64,000 nt of DNA from SZUA-442 sp963759175 (GCA_963759175.1 CAVWXP010000010.1:496001-560000), one strand, 5' to 3'. Shown: positions 8,912 to 18,198, counted from the first letter of the stretch. Translations and numbers: made by a program. Notes: generated by a model not told the origin, from the letters alone.

Positions 8912-10512
8912 GACCCGACGCTACCCGTCCGATCGACGATGCCGTTCGGATGCACGACGGTCATGTCGGTGTACCCCAGCCGCCCCCGCCGGGCGTGAGG
9001 ACCAGTAGGCGATCTCCGGTGCGAGACCTCCACGGTGCACTTGGATGGAAGCCGTTCCCGCTCACCGTCGGGGTGGATCAACCAGTCCTCGCCGGTCGCC
9101 CCTGGAAGACCACCGGCGACACCCCAGGGTGCCGTCGCCCTGCGCTCTCCCATGAGCGAAACGACGGCGGGGGCGTCGAAGCGGATCTCGCGCTCGATTC
9201 CCTCGCCTCCATCGAACCTGCCCCCTCCACCACTCCCCGACCGGAGGCGATAGCGGACGACGGTGAAGGGGTAGTGGGTCGCGAGCGAGGTGATCGGGGT
9301 GTTCTTCGTGTTCGTCATCCCGGTTTGGATGCCGGATTGGCCCGGGGCATCGGGGCGCCCGCCCTGTCCCCCGGCGACCGTCTCGTAGTAGGCGAAGTCG
9401 TCGTTGCCGATCAGGACGTTGTTCATCGTCCCCTGGCTGGCCGCTGGCACGCGATGCGGTGCGATCTGCGCGAGGGCACCGAGAAGGACGTCGGCGATGC
9501 GCTGGGACGTTTCGACGTTCCCTGCCGCAACGGCGACGGGCGGTACGGCATCGACGAGCGATCCGGGTCGGGTGATGAGGCGCAACGGACGATGGGCGCC
9601 TCCGGTGGATGGGATGGTGGGATCGGCGACCACCCGGGCGGCGTATGCGAGGCATGATCCGGTGACGGCCCTCACGGCATTGATGTTGCCCTGGACCTGA
9701 TCGGCGGTCCGGGTGAAGTCGGCGGTGAGCGAACCTCCTTCGATCGTCAGGTCCACGGTGATCGGTATCAGGGCGCCGTTCCATTCCATGTGGTCGGTGA
9801 AGGTCACCGAGGCGTCCGGCAGGGCATCGATGGCTGCATGCATCCTGCGCTCCCCGTACGAACCCAGGTGGGCCGACATGCTCCTGAAGGTCTCGACACC
9901 CATCTGGTCGACGAGCTCCGCGACCCTGATGGCGCCGGCCGCATTGGCTCCGAGCTGGGCGGCGAGGTCGCCGCGTCGCTCCGCGGGCGTGCGCGTCGCT
10001 TCGAGGAACGGTGCGAGGAACGGCGCGGCCCATTCCCCCTGCTCCGCCGCCACCATCGGCGAGACGATGATGCCCTCCTGGGACACCCGTGTCGCGTGTG
10101 CCGGCATCGACCCCGGCGCTTCCCCACCCACGTCGGCGTGGTGGGCACGGTTCGCAACCCATGCGACGAGCGTGCTCCCGACATGCACCGGTTGGAGGAG
10201 GGTCAGGTCGTTGAGGTGCGTGCCGCCGGCGAAGGGATCGTTGACCGCGAACTGGACGCCAGGGTGGGGGTCGGCGCCGAAGACATCGATGACTGCCTCC
10301 ACCGATGCCGGCATCGATCCGAGGTGCACGGGGATGTGTTCGGCCTGGGCGAGCATCTCGCCTCCGGGGGTGAACACAGCTGCCGAGCAATCCAAGCGCT
10401 CCTTGATGTTCGGCGAGAACGACGTGTTGCGCAGGACGATGCCCATGTCCCTGGCGATGCGCGCCAGCCTGGTTCGCACGACCTCGAGGGCGATCACGTC
10501 CGGGGTCACCAC
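8902..10512 (-). CDS. hyuB: Hydantoinase B / oxoprolinase beta-type protein
   Basis: A 536-residue HyuB-family protein, the partner of HyuA in ATP-dependent opening of hydantoin, 5-oxoproline or related cyclic imide/carboxylation reactions. Typical elements are VLRNTSFSPNIKERLDCSAA near the N-terminus, AVNDPFAGGTHLNDLTLLQP, WVANRAHHADVGG with the metal-type HH-D triad, and a Gly-rich C-terminal part (SGSGGGGRFDGGEG). GTG start at 10512 overlaps hyuA by 7 bases; the stop overlaps glcD by 10 bases. The substrate cannot be read from sequence; acetone or acetophenone carboxylase subunits belong to the same superfamily. Confidence 0.88.
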   Translation of the reverse strand: MVTPDVIALEVVRTRLARIARDMGIVLRNTSFSPNIKERLDCSAAVFTPGGEMLAQAEHIPVHLGSMPASVEAVIDVFGADPHPGVQFAVNDPFAGGTHLNDLTLLQPVHVGSTLVAWVANRAHHADVGGEAPGSMPAHATRVSQEGIIVSPMVAAEQGEWAAPFLAPFLEATRTPAERRGDLAAQLGANAAGAIRVAELVDQMGVETFRSMSAHLGSYGERRMHAAIDALPDASVTFTDHMEWNGALIPITVDLTIEGGSLTADFTRTADQVQGNINAVRAVTGSCLAYAARVVADPTIPSTGGAHRPLRLITRPGSLVDAVPPVAVAAGNVETSQRIADVLLGALAQIAPHRVPAASQGTMNNVLIGNDDFAYYETVAGGQGGRPDAPGQSGIQTGMTNTKNTPITSLATHYPFTVVRYRLRSGSGGGGRFDGGEGIEREIRFDAPAVVSLMGERRATAPWGVAGGLPGATGEDWLIHPDGERERLPSKCTVEVSHRRSPTGPHARRGRLGYTDMTVVHPNGIVDRTGSVGSCN

Positions 10513-12440
10513 GAGATCACGAGGGATCCGTCCTCCGCCACGATGCCGGACTCGCCGATGTCGAGGAAGGTCGTCGCCTCGGACTCCTCGATGATCGCAG
10601 GGCCGGCGATGGCGTCACCTGCCGAGAGGGACTGTCGGTGGACCACCGTGGCGGCAACCGTGTCGCCCGACGCAATGACCACCGGACGCGACGAACTCAT
10701 CGCTGGCCCTGATCGCTGCTCGGGGCTCGGGGTTTCGTGGAGTGGAGCGAACCCGAGGGAGGTGGCGCGCACGGCGACGATCTCGATCGGATCGGCGCCA
10801 CGGTCGAATCCGTAGCGACCGCGGTGCAACCGCCCGAACCGATCGACAACCTCCCCGATGCCGTCCTCGTGATGCCACGGAACTGCGATCTCATGCGCCT
10901 GGCCCGCGTAGCGGACGTCGAGTTGCAGCTCGGTACGGTCGATCACGTGTCCGGCGTCCTCGATCTCGCCCCGGGTTGTCGCGATGAGCCCGGTTGCGGC
11001 CCGTCGAGCTTCCGTGAGGTCGCCGTCGAGGATCGCGACCGCACGTGCGGCGTCCGCACGCGGGGGCGCGAGGACGAGTCCGAGGGCGGAGAACACGCCG
11101 GCGTGAACCGGTATCACGACGCCAGCCATGCCGAGGGACCGAGCGACGGATGTCGCATGGAGACCGCCTGCCCCACCGAAGGCGAGAAGACGTGCAGCCG
11201 AAGGATCGGCACCCTCGTCGACGGATACGGTCCGTACGGCGCCTGCCATGACCTCGTCGGCGATGCGAACGATGCCGAGCGCTGCTCGCTCGATCGTGAG
11301 CCCGAGCGGATGCGCGATGGTCGCGACGGATCGCCGAGCGGCGTCGATGTCGATCGCCACGGTGCCGCCGAGCCTGAGGGACGGATCGACGCGCCCGAGG
11401 ACGACGTTGGCGTCGGTCACCGTCGGCTCGAGTCCGCCTCCGCCGTAGCACGCGGGGCCCGGTGTCGCACCCGCTGAACGGGGGCCGACGCGCAGCGATC
11501 CGCCGGCATCCACCCATGCGATGGAACCTCCGCCGGCTCCGACCGTGTGGATGCCGACGGACGGCATCCTGCACGTGTAGCCGGCGACCATGCGTTCGTA
11601 CGAGACCCCGACCTCGCCATCCCCGATGAGGCACACGTCGGTCGACGTCCCGCCCATGTCGAAGGACACCACGCTCGACATGGCGAGCCGATCGGCGACG
11701 GCCCTCGCAGCGACGACACCGCCGGCAGGGCCCGACAGCAACACGGCCACCGGCAGTGCCGATGCATCGGCGACCGACATCACGCCACCCGAGGACCGCA
11801 TGACGGAGAGCCCCTCGGCGACACCGGACGCGACGATGCGCTCGTCGAGGCCACGCAGGTAGGCGCCGGTCACCGGCATGAGGTATGCGTTCAGGACGGT
11901 GGTGGCGATCCGTTCGAACTCCCGGAACTCGGGAGCGACCACGCTCGAGCGCGATACGGGGATCCCGGGCATCGTCTGCTCGACGAGCGCGGCGAGGCGG
12001 TCCTCACGGCCATGGTCGAGGTGGCCGTCGATCAGCGCGACGGCAACGGACTCGGCACCATCCAATGCACTCGGCGGAATCGCGCCCGTTGTCGTGCCGA
12101 TGCGGTCGCGGCGGGCTACGAGGGGAACGGCTCTGTCCGATCGGCTGTCGTAGAGCGCCGGCCGGTCCTGGCGGCCGATCTCGATGACGTCCTCGAAGCC
12201 CTCGTCGGTCAACAGGACGGTACGTGCCCCCGTCCCTTCGAGAAGGGCGTTCGTCGCCACGGTGGTCCCGTGGACGAGCGCATCGAGCCGGTGCCCTCCG
12301 GCGAGCCTCGTGGCCGCGACCGCCACTGCGTCGGACTGGTTGGGCGACGTCGGTACCTTCGCCGTGGACACCACCCCTGCATCCACGGCCACGAGGTCCG
12401 TGAAGGTGCCACCGACATCGGCTCCGATGATCATCGCCAT
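10506..12440 (-). CDS. hyuA: Hydantoinase A / oxoprolinase alpha-type ATPase
   Basis: A 644-residue HyuA-family protein with the actin-like ATPase fold. It starts MAMIIGADVGGTFTDLVAVD, the phosphate-1 loop, then shows HGTTVATNALLEG, the middle SSGGVMSVADA, and the second phosphate motif VSFDMGGTSTDVCLIGDG followed by VGAGGGSIAWVD. It phosphorylates a cyclic amide or ketone so that HyuB can open or carboxylate it. An open frame continues upstream to 12668 but that part lies antisense to the neighbouring small gene; ATG at 12440 (or 12434) fits the family start. First gene of the hyuA-hyuB-glcD-glcE-glcF operon; it diverges from the Nfu-like gene with about 40 bases between them. Confidence 0.9.
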   Translation of the reverse strand: MAMIIGADVGGTFTDLVAVDAGVVSTAKVPTSPNQSDAVAVAATRLAGGHRLDALVHGTTVATNALLEGTGARTVLLTDEGFEDVIEIGRQDRPALYDSRSDRAVPLVARRDRIGTTTGAIPPSALDGAESVAVALIDGHLDHGREDRLAALVEQTMPGIPVSRSSVVAPEFREFERIATTVLNAYLMPVTGAYLRGLDERIVASGVAEGLSVMRSSGGVMSVADASALPVAVLLSGPAGGVVAARAVADRLAMSSVVSFDMGGTSTDVCLIGDGEVGVSYERMVAGYTCRMPSVGIHTVGAGGGSIAWVDAGGSLRVGPRSAGATPGPACYGGGGLEPTVTDANVVLGRVDPSLRLGGTVAIDIDAARRSVATIAHPLGLTIERAALGIVRIADEVMAGAVRTVSVDEGADPSAARLLAFGGAGGLHATSVARSLGMAGVVIPVHAGVFSALGLVLAPPRADAARAVAILDGDLTEARRAATGLIATTRGEIEDAGHVIDRTELQLDVRYAGQAHEIAVPWHHEDGIGEVVDRFGRLHRGRYGFDRGADPIEIVAVRATSLGFAPLHETPSPEQRSGPAMSSSRPVVIASGDTVAATVVHRQSLSAGDAIAGPAIIEESEATTFLDIGESGIVAEDGSLVISW

Positions 12441-12482
12441 GAGCCAGTACTGTGGCGGTGAGCACACAGGAGACCGGACATC

Positions 12483-12740
12483 GTGTCCATTCGCGTTGAT
12501 CGCACACCGAACCCATCCGCCATGAAGTACACCGTTGGTGTCCCTGTTGGGGGTCCGGCGACGTATACGGATAGCGAAGACGCGCCGCCGTGGGCGGCCG
12601 ACGTCCTGGTCCTCGACGGAGTGCAATCGGTGTTCGCCACGGCGGACTTCGTGACCGTCACGGCACATCCTGATGCTGACTGGGATGCGATCACACAGGG
12701 AGTGATCACGGCACTCGAGGGCGCATTCGGCCGATCATGA
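12483..12740 (+). CDS. Stand-alone Nfu N-terminal-like domain protein
   Basis: An 85-residue protein with the features of the Nfu_N domain: it starts with IRVDRTPNPSAMKY, matching the conserved T-x-NP-x-x-K-x-F/Y opening of Nfu-type scaffold proteins, and ends with a short helix (WDAITQGVITALEGAF). The C-terminal NifU domain with the CxxC cluster site is absent, so on its own it cannot hold an Fe-S cluster in the usual way. GTG start at 12483 is preceded by ACAGGAGAC at a rather long distance. It overlaps the convergent methyltransferase-like gene by 6 bases. Function is unknown; a partner or regulator in Fe-S assembly is a guess from the family. Confidence 0.7.
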   Translation: MSIRVDRTPNPSAMKYTVGVPVGGPATYTDSEDAPPWAADVLVLDGVQSVFATADFVTVTAHPDADWDAITQGVITALEGAFGRS

Positions 12741-13445
12741 GGGTCGACGTCCACTGGCGAGTACCCATGGCTGGTACTCGACGAGCGGGAAGTCGGACGG
12801 ATCGAGGCTCGCAGCGACGGCGCCGATGAGCGCGGAGCGTTCAGCGACACCGATACGGTCGATGCCGAACCACAGGCCGCCATCGATCGCTGCGAGATAG
12901 GAATCGGCGTCGTCGAACGCGGCGACCGGCAGATCCATCCTCCATGACTCGATGGGCCGGAAGCCTCGCCGCACGAGTGCGAGCTCGGTGGCCGCCACGG
13001 AGCGGTCGCGGTCCAACGCCTCCATGATCGCCCCGGCATGTCGGTCATACAGCAGTGATGAGCGCCTCGTCGCAGGCGTCGATTCGACCATCATGTCCAG
13101 ATCGAGCCTGCCGAACCAAACGGTACCTCCGGGCTCGACGACGCGACGGGCCTCCGCGGCCACGGCGGTCAGCTGCTCGGCCGAGTCCCAGGCCTGCAGC
13201 ATCACGACCGAGGCCAACGAACCGTCGTCCAGGCCGGTCGAACCGACCGTGGCGCCATCGGGAAGGATCGGACCCTCCCCGAGTACGACCAGCCACAGGA
13301 TCTCATCGGCGATGGCGATCGGAACCGCCTCGCCGATCGGTTCGGCGAGCGGGCCCCCGACGAGCATCCCGCCGGAACGACCAGCGCCGAGTCGTGGGAG
13401 CAGCTGCTCCCAGGCTTCACGAAGTACGAGGCTCGATGCGGTCAT
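12735..13445 (-). CDS. Methyltransferase-like protein, probably degenerate class I fold
   Basis: A 236-residue protein that looks like a class I SAM-dependent methyltransferase with weakened motifs. The middle part VVMLQAWDSAEQLTAVAAEA, then RRVVEPGGTVWFGRLDLD, corresponds to the strand 4-5 region of UbiE/Methyltransf_11 proteins (the arginine-rich EPGG turn is typical). The usual N-terminal glycine-rich SAM loop is replaced by VGGPLAEPIGEAVP, so SAM binding is uncertain. No signal peptide or membrane segment. Converges with the Nfu-like gene with a 6-base overlap. The target is unknown. Confidence 0.6.
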   Translation of the reverse strand: MTASSLVLREAWEQLLPRLGAGRSGGMLVGGPLAEPIGEAVPIAIADEILWLVVLGEGPILPDGATVGSTGLDDGSLASVVMLQAWDSAEQLTAVAAEARRVVEPGGTVWFGRLDLDMMVESTPATRRSSLLYDRHAGAIMEALDRDRSVAATELALVRRGFRPIESWRMDLPVAAFDDADSYLAAIDGGLWFGIDRIGVAERSALIGAVAASLDPSDFPLVEYQPWVLASGRRPS

Positions 13446-13507
13446 CGGTCGCAGGGTAGACCGACACGTGCAGGGTCACCGTCGGCATGGACGTCACCGA
13501 TCCCAGC

Positions 13508-14152
13508 TCAGGGAGGGTTGATCGGTGTGGGGAGCGAGACGATGGCGCCGGTGCCAGAGGCCGCAGATCCTCCCTCGGACGCCACGTGCACCTCCACGGC
13601 GGCGAGGGGTAGGCGATCGAACCCGTCTGCCGTCGCAACAATGGCCCGATAGGCCACGCGCACGGCGGCGACTCCGTCATCGAGAGGGTCGATGGCGAAC
13701 ACCTTCGCCCACTCCACGAAGGTGGTGTCCTCCATGGCGGATCGGACGGCCTCCATCTCCTCCCGGAGTCCGGGGGAGACGGAGGCGACGACCGAGCGCG
13801 TCGTCTCGGCGGCACCATCGTTGGTGAAGAAGTCGGTCACGAACATCTCGGCGATCAGCTCGGTGATGCGATCCGTACCTCGGGAGTCACCGGCCACGAG
13901 GTCCGACTCCGTGACGATCAGGCCGGGTTCGGTCACCTCGGGGTCCCCGACCGTCGTCGATGTGATCGGATCATCAACGACCGCCGCCATCGGGGTGGGT
14001 TGAGGGTTCCCACCAAGCAGCCGGAACCCCAGCACCGTGGCCACGAGGACACCCACCACGGTCGCAACGACGTACCAGCGACGGTCGACACCGCTCTCGG
14101 CCTCGGCCACGAGGGCGGACCACGGGATCTCTTCGCGTTCTTCACGGTCCAT
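13508..14152 (-). CDS. Membrane-anchored protein of unknown function
   Basis: A 214-residue protein with a short cytoplasmic N-terminus, one membrane segment (about residues 25-46, WYVVATVVGVLVATVLGF) and an extracytoplasmic domain of about 150 residues. The outer domain begins with an acidic, Thr-rich stalk and continues with alternating helices and strands (for example VEWAKVFAIDPLDDGVAAVR). A conjugation-type TcpC-like or anti-sigma-like fold is possible but not established. A strong GGAGGTG site precedes the ATG at 14152, lying across the stop of the LysM gene 3 bases upstream, so both genes are co-transcribed. I do not recognise a named family. Confidence 0.7.
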   Translation of the reverse strand: MDREEREEIPWSALVAEAESGVDRRWYVVATVVGVLVATVLGFRLLGGNPQPTPMAAVVDDPITSTTVGDPEVTEPGLIVTESDLVAGDSRGTDRITELIAEMFVTDFFTNDGAAETTRSVVASVSPGLREEMEAVRSAMEDTTFVEWAKVFAIDPLDDGVAAVRVAYRAIVATADGFDRLPLAAVEVHVASEGGSAASGTGAIVSLPTPINPP

Positions 14153-14155
14153 GCG

Positions 14156-14630
14156 TCACCTCCGGGGCAACTCGAGTTCCTGACCGGGGTGGATCAGGTT
14201 GGGATCGTCTCCGATCACGCGACGGTTCGCTGCGTAGATGGCACGCCAGTACATCCTCGACCTCGGCGGACCCGGCGGTGGAGCCATCGGCGGTGAGGAC
14301 CGACCGTGCGATGCGCGACAGCGAATCGCCGGGTTCGACGATGTAGCGCTCGGTGGCGGGACGCGGATCTGGATCGTCGGGGCTGTCGGACGCTGACGCG
14401 TCAACCGAGCCCAGGCGAACGGCGGGAGGCGGCGTCGATGCCGACGCCGGAATGCGCAGGGTGCCAGTGCCTGCCACGAGCACGACGACGGCAGCGACCA
14501 CGAGACGCAGACGACGCGGTACGAGCGACACGCTGCTCACCCAGCGGACGAGTCGAACCACGGTATCGCCGGCGAGGAGGAGCGAGAGCATCGAGGCGAT
14601 CGCGATGGTGAGGGCGAGGGCTGGTTCCAC
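14156..14630 (-). pseudogene. LysM-domain membrane protein, apparent frameshift
   Basis: The first part, from GTG at 14630, encodes an N-terminal hydrophobic stretch, a second membrane segment (LRLVVAAVVVLVAGTGTL), a Pro/Ser linker and the start of a LysM repeat (YIVEPGDSLSRIARSV). The rest of the LysM repeat (AIYAANRRVIGDDPNLIHPG, then QELELPRR) lies in another frame. Skipping one base near 14255 restores a single frame of about 157 residues that stops at 14156, 3 bases before the next gene. LysM domains bind peptidoglycan, so the intact protein would be a wall-binding membrane protein. Whether the shift is a mutation or a sequence error cannot be decided here; neighbours are broken in the same way. 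Confidence 0.75.
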
Positions 14631-14680
14631 GTCCTGACCATGTCAGAGCGCAGGAGGGTCATGCAATACCCCCGCCGACG

Positions 14681-16100
14681 TCAGCGCGAGAAGAGTTTCG
14701 CGACCTCGCTGGCGCTCTGGCTGGCCGTCTCGTTCCCGAGCGAGTCCTCGACGCGCTCATTGAGGCGTCCCGTGCGGTGCGATGGGAGTCTGAGCACGAA
14801 GTAGGTGAGGCCGTTCGTCCTCGTGTAGGTGAGGTTGCCTCCCATGCCAACGGCGAGCGACCGGGCGACCGCGAGTCCCATGCCGACGCTCCCCTGGAGT
14901 AGCGGGTCGGTTCCTTCGTGCTGGTAACGGTCGAAGAGCCGGGTCAGGCGATCGTCGTCGATGCCGTCGCCATCGTCCATGACGAACAGCGAAACGGTGC
15001 CGCTACCGAGCTCGGTGAACACCTCGATGTTCGGTCCACCGTGCTTGACGGCGTTCGAGACCAGATTGCGCACGATCTGTCGGAGGCGGAGTCGATCCGC
15101 TACGGCGGTGTGGTTCTCTGGCGTGTACGGTGATCGAGGCGCCGATCCTGACGAATGGTTCGATGGCGGTCTCGATCTCGGGGGCGATATCGATCTCGTC
15201 GATGGTCAGAACGACACTGTCCGTCTCGATCTGACCGGCCGTGATCAGGTCGTCCACCATGCGTGACAACTCCGCAGCGTCACTGACGATGAGCCCGGTC
15301 AACTCGGCGGCCGTCGCCGGATCCTGGAGGGCTCCTTCGTCGAGGGCCAACGCCGAGCTGTAGACACCGGTGAGTGGCGTTCGCAGCTCGTGGGATAGGT
15401 TCGTGACGAACTCGTCCTTCGATGCAATGACGGCGCGCTGACGATCGAGTTCCGTCTGGAGGACATCCTGCTCGCGGCGTCGCTTGCATCACCGAGCGCA
15501 TCGCGAAGATGGCGATGAGTGGGACCCCGACGATGACGAGGAACCGCACACCGTCGGCCGCCTGGCCGGCGTACTGCGCTTCGTCCAGGGCGCCGAGGAC
15601 TCGCGCATCTCGCACGTCCACGAGCGCACCGATGGCGGCGTCGTAGGTGACCGGAGCGATCTGGGTCACAACGACATCGCCGATGCGTATGGCGGCGAGG
15701 GCAGCGAGAGAGCGCCTCGATTTCGTCGAGTAATGCCCGCGAAGTCGACTTCGACGGTTCCTGCCTCGGCGGAGTCAGCTCGACGATGAGATGCGACTGG
15801 GCGGCCCTCGTAGCTCCCCGAGAGCTGAGCGAGGTTCTGGCCATGGCTCGTTCCGTCGCCGCTTCGTCGTAGATCCCTCGTCCCATCCCTGATGGACCAG
15901 TGCAGTGTTCACCGCCGCATTGCGAACCGTCGATGCGGAGGTGATCGTCGATTCGGCGAGGACGGCGATCTGACCCTCACGGGCGACCTCCGAGGAGCCG
16001 TCTCCGGTGGCGACCATCGAGACGAGTACGAGGAGCAGTCGACGAGGGCACCGGCGACGATTCCGAGCACCATGAGGATGCTGGAAAGCAATTTGCGCAC
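14681..16100 (-). pseudogene. Sensor histidine kinase, apparently broken by several frameshifts
   Basis: Pieces of one kinase lie in order in alternating frames. GTG at 16100, with GGGAGG seven bases upstream, starts a membrane segment (RKLLSSILMVLGIVAGALV). Then follow an extracytoplasmic sensor region (15.5-16.0 kb), a second membrane segment (FLVIVGVPLIAIFAMRS), the H-box (NLSHELRTPLTGVYSS), and the ATPase part with N-box IVRNLVSNAVKHGG, G1 DDGDGIDDDRL and G2 SVGMGLAVARSLAVGMGG. Frame changes are needed near 16040, 15885, 15708, 15485 and 15120. Each piece keeps domain order and codon bias, so the gene was intact recently or the sequence is faulty. No response regulator gene is adjacent. 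Its outer sensor part and LysM neighbour suggest envelope sensing. Confidence 0.8.
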
Positions 16101-16204
16101 GCTCGAACCTCCCGATTCTGATCTGTCGATGGTTGTCGGCACGAACCGACGCCCGCTTGAGGCGGGACCTCAAGCCCACGAGGCGTTCTGCCGATGTCAG
16201 TGAG

Positions 16205-17192
16205 GTGGACGTTCCAGCTCGCCGTCTATCGATACTGGCCATGGCCATTGGGCTCGCGCTCATTGCGGCCATCGGTCCCGCTTCGGCTGCACCTTCGACC
16301 CCGGGCGAGGTCGTCCAGTGGGCGAGCATCAGGAACAACGCGATCCTGTCGCAGTTCCCGTGGAACGCCCTCCAGGCGACCACGGTCGCCGAGCTCGAGG
16401 CTGTCCGTGACAAGGCCAACTACGACCTCGATGTCATGTGGTACCAGGCGAACGGATACCTCGAGGACATCCTCGCCACCGACCCGGACGGCCTCGCCGA
16501 TAGGTCGCCACAGCCGAGGGGAAGGTGCTCGACGAGCACAACGCGGCCCATGCGGAACTCGAAAACATGTACGGCGATGTCGTCGATTCCCTTCCGACAT
16601 CGTCGACGACCACCACAACACAACCCCCGGGCTCCTCGACCACGTCCACGACGTCAGCATCGACGACGACAACGACACGTGCCCCGACGACCACCACGCG
16701 ACCCACCGACGGCTCTACCACGACGACCTCCACCACGACCACAACCACGACCACAACCACGACGACCCACGGTCGCTATCGCCCCCGTAGCGGACGACCC
16801 CAGGCCCCCGCCACCGAGCGATCCAACGCAGGTTGGCGAGCCGACAGCCGGCGCCGAGTCCTTGCAACGATCGGATCCCGTGATGCAGGACGATCCGGCC
16901 ATCGAGGGCGGCATGATCATGGACGCCCTCGCCGAGACGGCGGCGTCGGGCGACCTCGTCGTCGAGGACGCCGGTCCGGTCTCTGGATTCATCATGGCGG
17001 CAGCTGCATCGGTCAGCCTTCCTCCGGGACTGGTCCATGCAGCGGTGTCGCCATTCGATCGTCTTCGAGGTACTCATCGCCACGCTGTTCGAGAGCCTGG
17101 AGTCGATCCTGTTGCCGCTCGTGATACTCGTGGCAATGTCCTCGATCTTCATCTGGCGCGAGACGCACCAAACGCGCCGCGCCAGCGGTTGA
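16205..17192 (+). pseudogene. Exported Thr-rich, C-terminally anchored protein, apparently frameshifted
   Basis: GTG at 16205 opens a signal peptide (RRLSILAMAIGLALIAAIGP then ASAA). A helical domain follows (VVQWASIRNNAILSQFPWNA; LDEHNAAHAELENMYGDV), then a stalk of Thr/Ser repeats at about 16.6-16.77 kb, a Pro-rich acidic part (DDPRPPPPSDPTQVGEP) and a final membrane segment with a short cytoplasmic tail (LLPLVILVAMSSIFIWRETH). Frame changes near 16500, 16775 and 17052 are required to read it through to the TGA at 17190-17192, 4 bases from the moaA end. The layout, signal peptide then stalk then membrane anchor, is that of a surface protein. It diverges from the histidine kinase gene and may be part of the same sensing set. 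Confidence 0.7.
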
Positions 17193-17196
17193 TCGG

Positions 17197-18198
17197 TCAA
17201 CCGCCGATGTAGCTCATCTCGACGCGAGGCATCGGGAGTGGTACCCCGCCGCGCACCTCCGAGTAGCGATCTTCACGGCGCCGCCACACCCGTGCGATGG
17301 TGTCGGCGATCTCCTCGTCCGTGCCGGGTGACCGCAACGGGCCCTTGAGGTCCGTACCGTCGGATGCGAACAGGCAGGTGTAGATGGAGCCCTCTGCGGA
17401 GAGTCGAAGCCGGGTGCAGTCGGCACAGAACGGTTGCGAAACCGAGGAGATGAATCCGACGGACCCTTGTCCGTCGTCGAATCGGTAGGCCTCGGCGACC
17501 TCGCCGCGGTGGCTCCGACCGGTCCGCGTCATCGGCCACCGATCACCGATCAGCTCCACCAGCTCGGCCGACGGGACCACTTCCGTGACATCCCAGGAGT
17601 TCTTCGTTCCGACGTCCATGAACTCGATGAAGCGCACGGTGCGACCCGTGCCGCGGAAGCGCTCCACCAGTGGCAGGACCTGGTCCTCGTTCCAGCCACG
17701 ACGGACCACGGCGTTGACCTTGACAGGGCCGAGTCCCGCGGCCTCGGCTGCGTCCATGGCATCGAGCACCACGTCCACGGACACATCCGTGTCGACGATC
17801 CGACGCATGGCGGCGTCGTCGATGGCATCGAGGCTCACCGTGACCCGGTCGAGACCTGCAGCAGCGAGCCGTTCGGCTTGGGCTGCGAGGAGCTGACCGT
17901 TCGTGGTCATGGCCAGATCGTCGATCCCGTCGATTCCCGCCAGCATCTCGACGAGGACGGGGAGGTCCCTTCTCAGGAGTGGCTCGCCCCCGGTGAGGCG
18001 GATCTTGCGAACGCCGAGGCCGGCAGCGATCTCGGCGACCCTGGCGATCTCGTCATAGGTGAGGATCTCAGATCGATCGAGATACTCGTGGCCGTCGTAT
18101 TCGTCACGCGGCATGCAGTACACGCAGCGGAAACTGCACCGATCGGTCACCGAGATCCGAAGATCCCTCAGCGGGCGCTCGAACGTGTCCACAAGCAT
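17197..18198 (-). CDS. moaA: GTP 3',8-cyclase (molybdenum cofactor synthesis)
   Basis: Radical SAM enzyme (333 residues) that rearranges GTP in the first step of molybdopterin synthesis, together with MoaC. The N-terminal 4Fe-4S site is CSFRCVYC, followed by LTGGEPLLRRDLP; the second cluster site near the C-terminus is FCADCTRLRLSAEGSIYTC. The protein ends in Gly-Gly, the conserved tail needed for activity. I chose ATG at 18198 (MLVDTFERPLRDLRISVTD); the open frame runs to 18303 but that part overlaps the folK-folE gene. It lies 64 bases after folK-folE on the same strand, as the last gene of a pterin operon. No moaC is visible nearby. Confidence 0.95.
   Translation of the reverse strand: MLVDTFERPLRDLRISVTDRCSFRCVYCMPRDEYDGHEYLDRSEILTYDEIARVAEIAAGLGVRKIRLTGGEPLLRRDLPVLVEMLAGIDGIDDLAMTTNGQLLAAQAERLAAAGLDRVTVSLDAIDDAAMRRIVDTDVSVDVVLDAMDAAEAAGLGPVKVNAVVRRGWNEDQVLPLVERFRGTGRTVRFIEFMDVGTKNSWDVTEVVPSAELVELIGDRWPMTRTGRSHRGEVAEAYRFDDGQGSVGFISSVSQPFCADCTRLRLSAEGSIYTCLFASDGTDLKGPLRSPGTDEEIADTIARVWRRREDRYSEVRGGVPLPMPRVEMSYIGG

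Noticed and set aside
12441..12668. N-terminal extension of hyuA to 12668
   Set aside because: The extension lies antisense to the Nfu-like gene and is not similar to the family, whose start is the phosphate loop at 12440.
15488..15490. In-frame TGA in the histidine kinase as a possible selenocysteine codon, because selA-selB are in the window
   Set aside because: The upstream continuation of the protein is in another frame, not across the TGA, so a frameshift explains it better; no SECIS-like hairpin was recognised.
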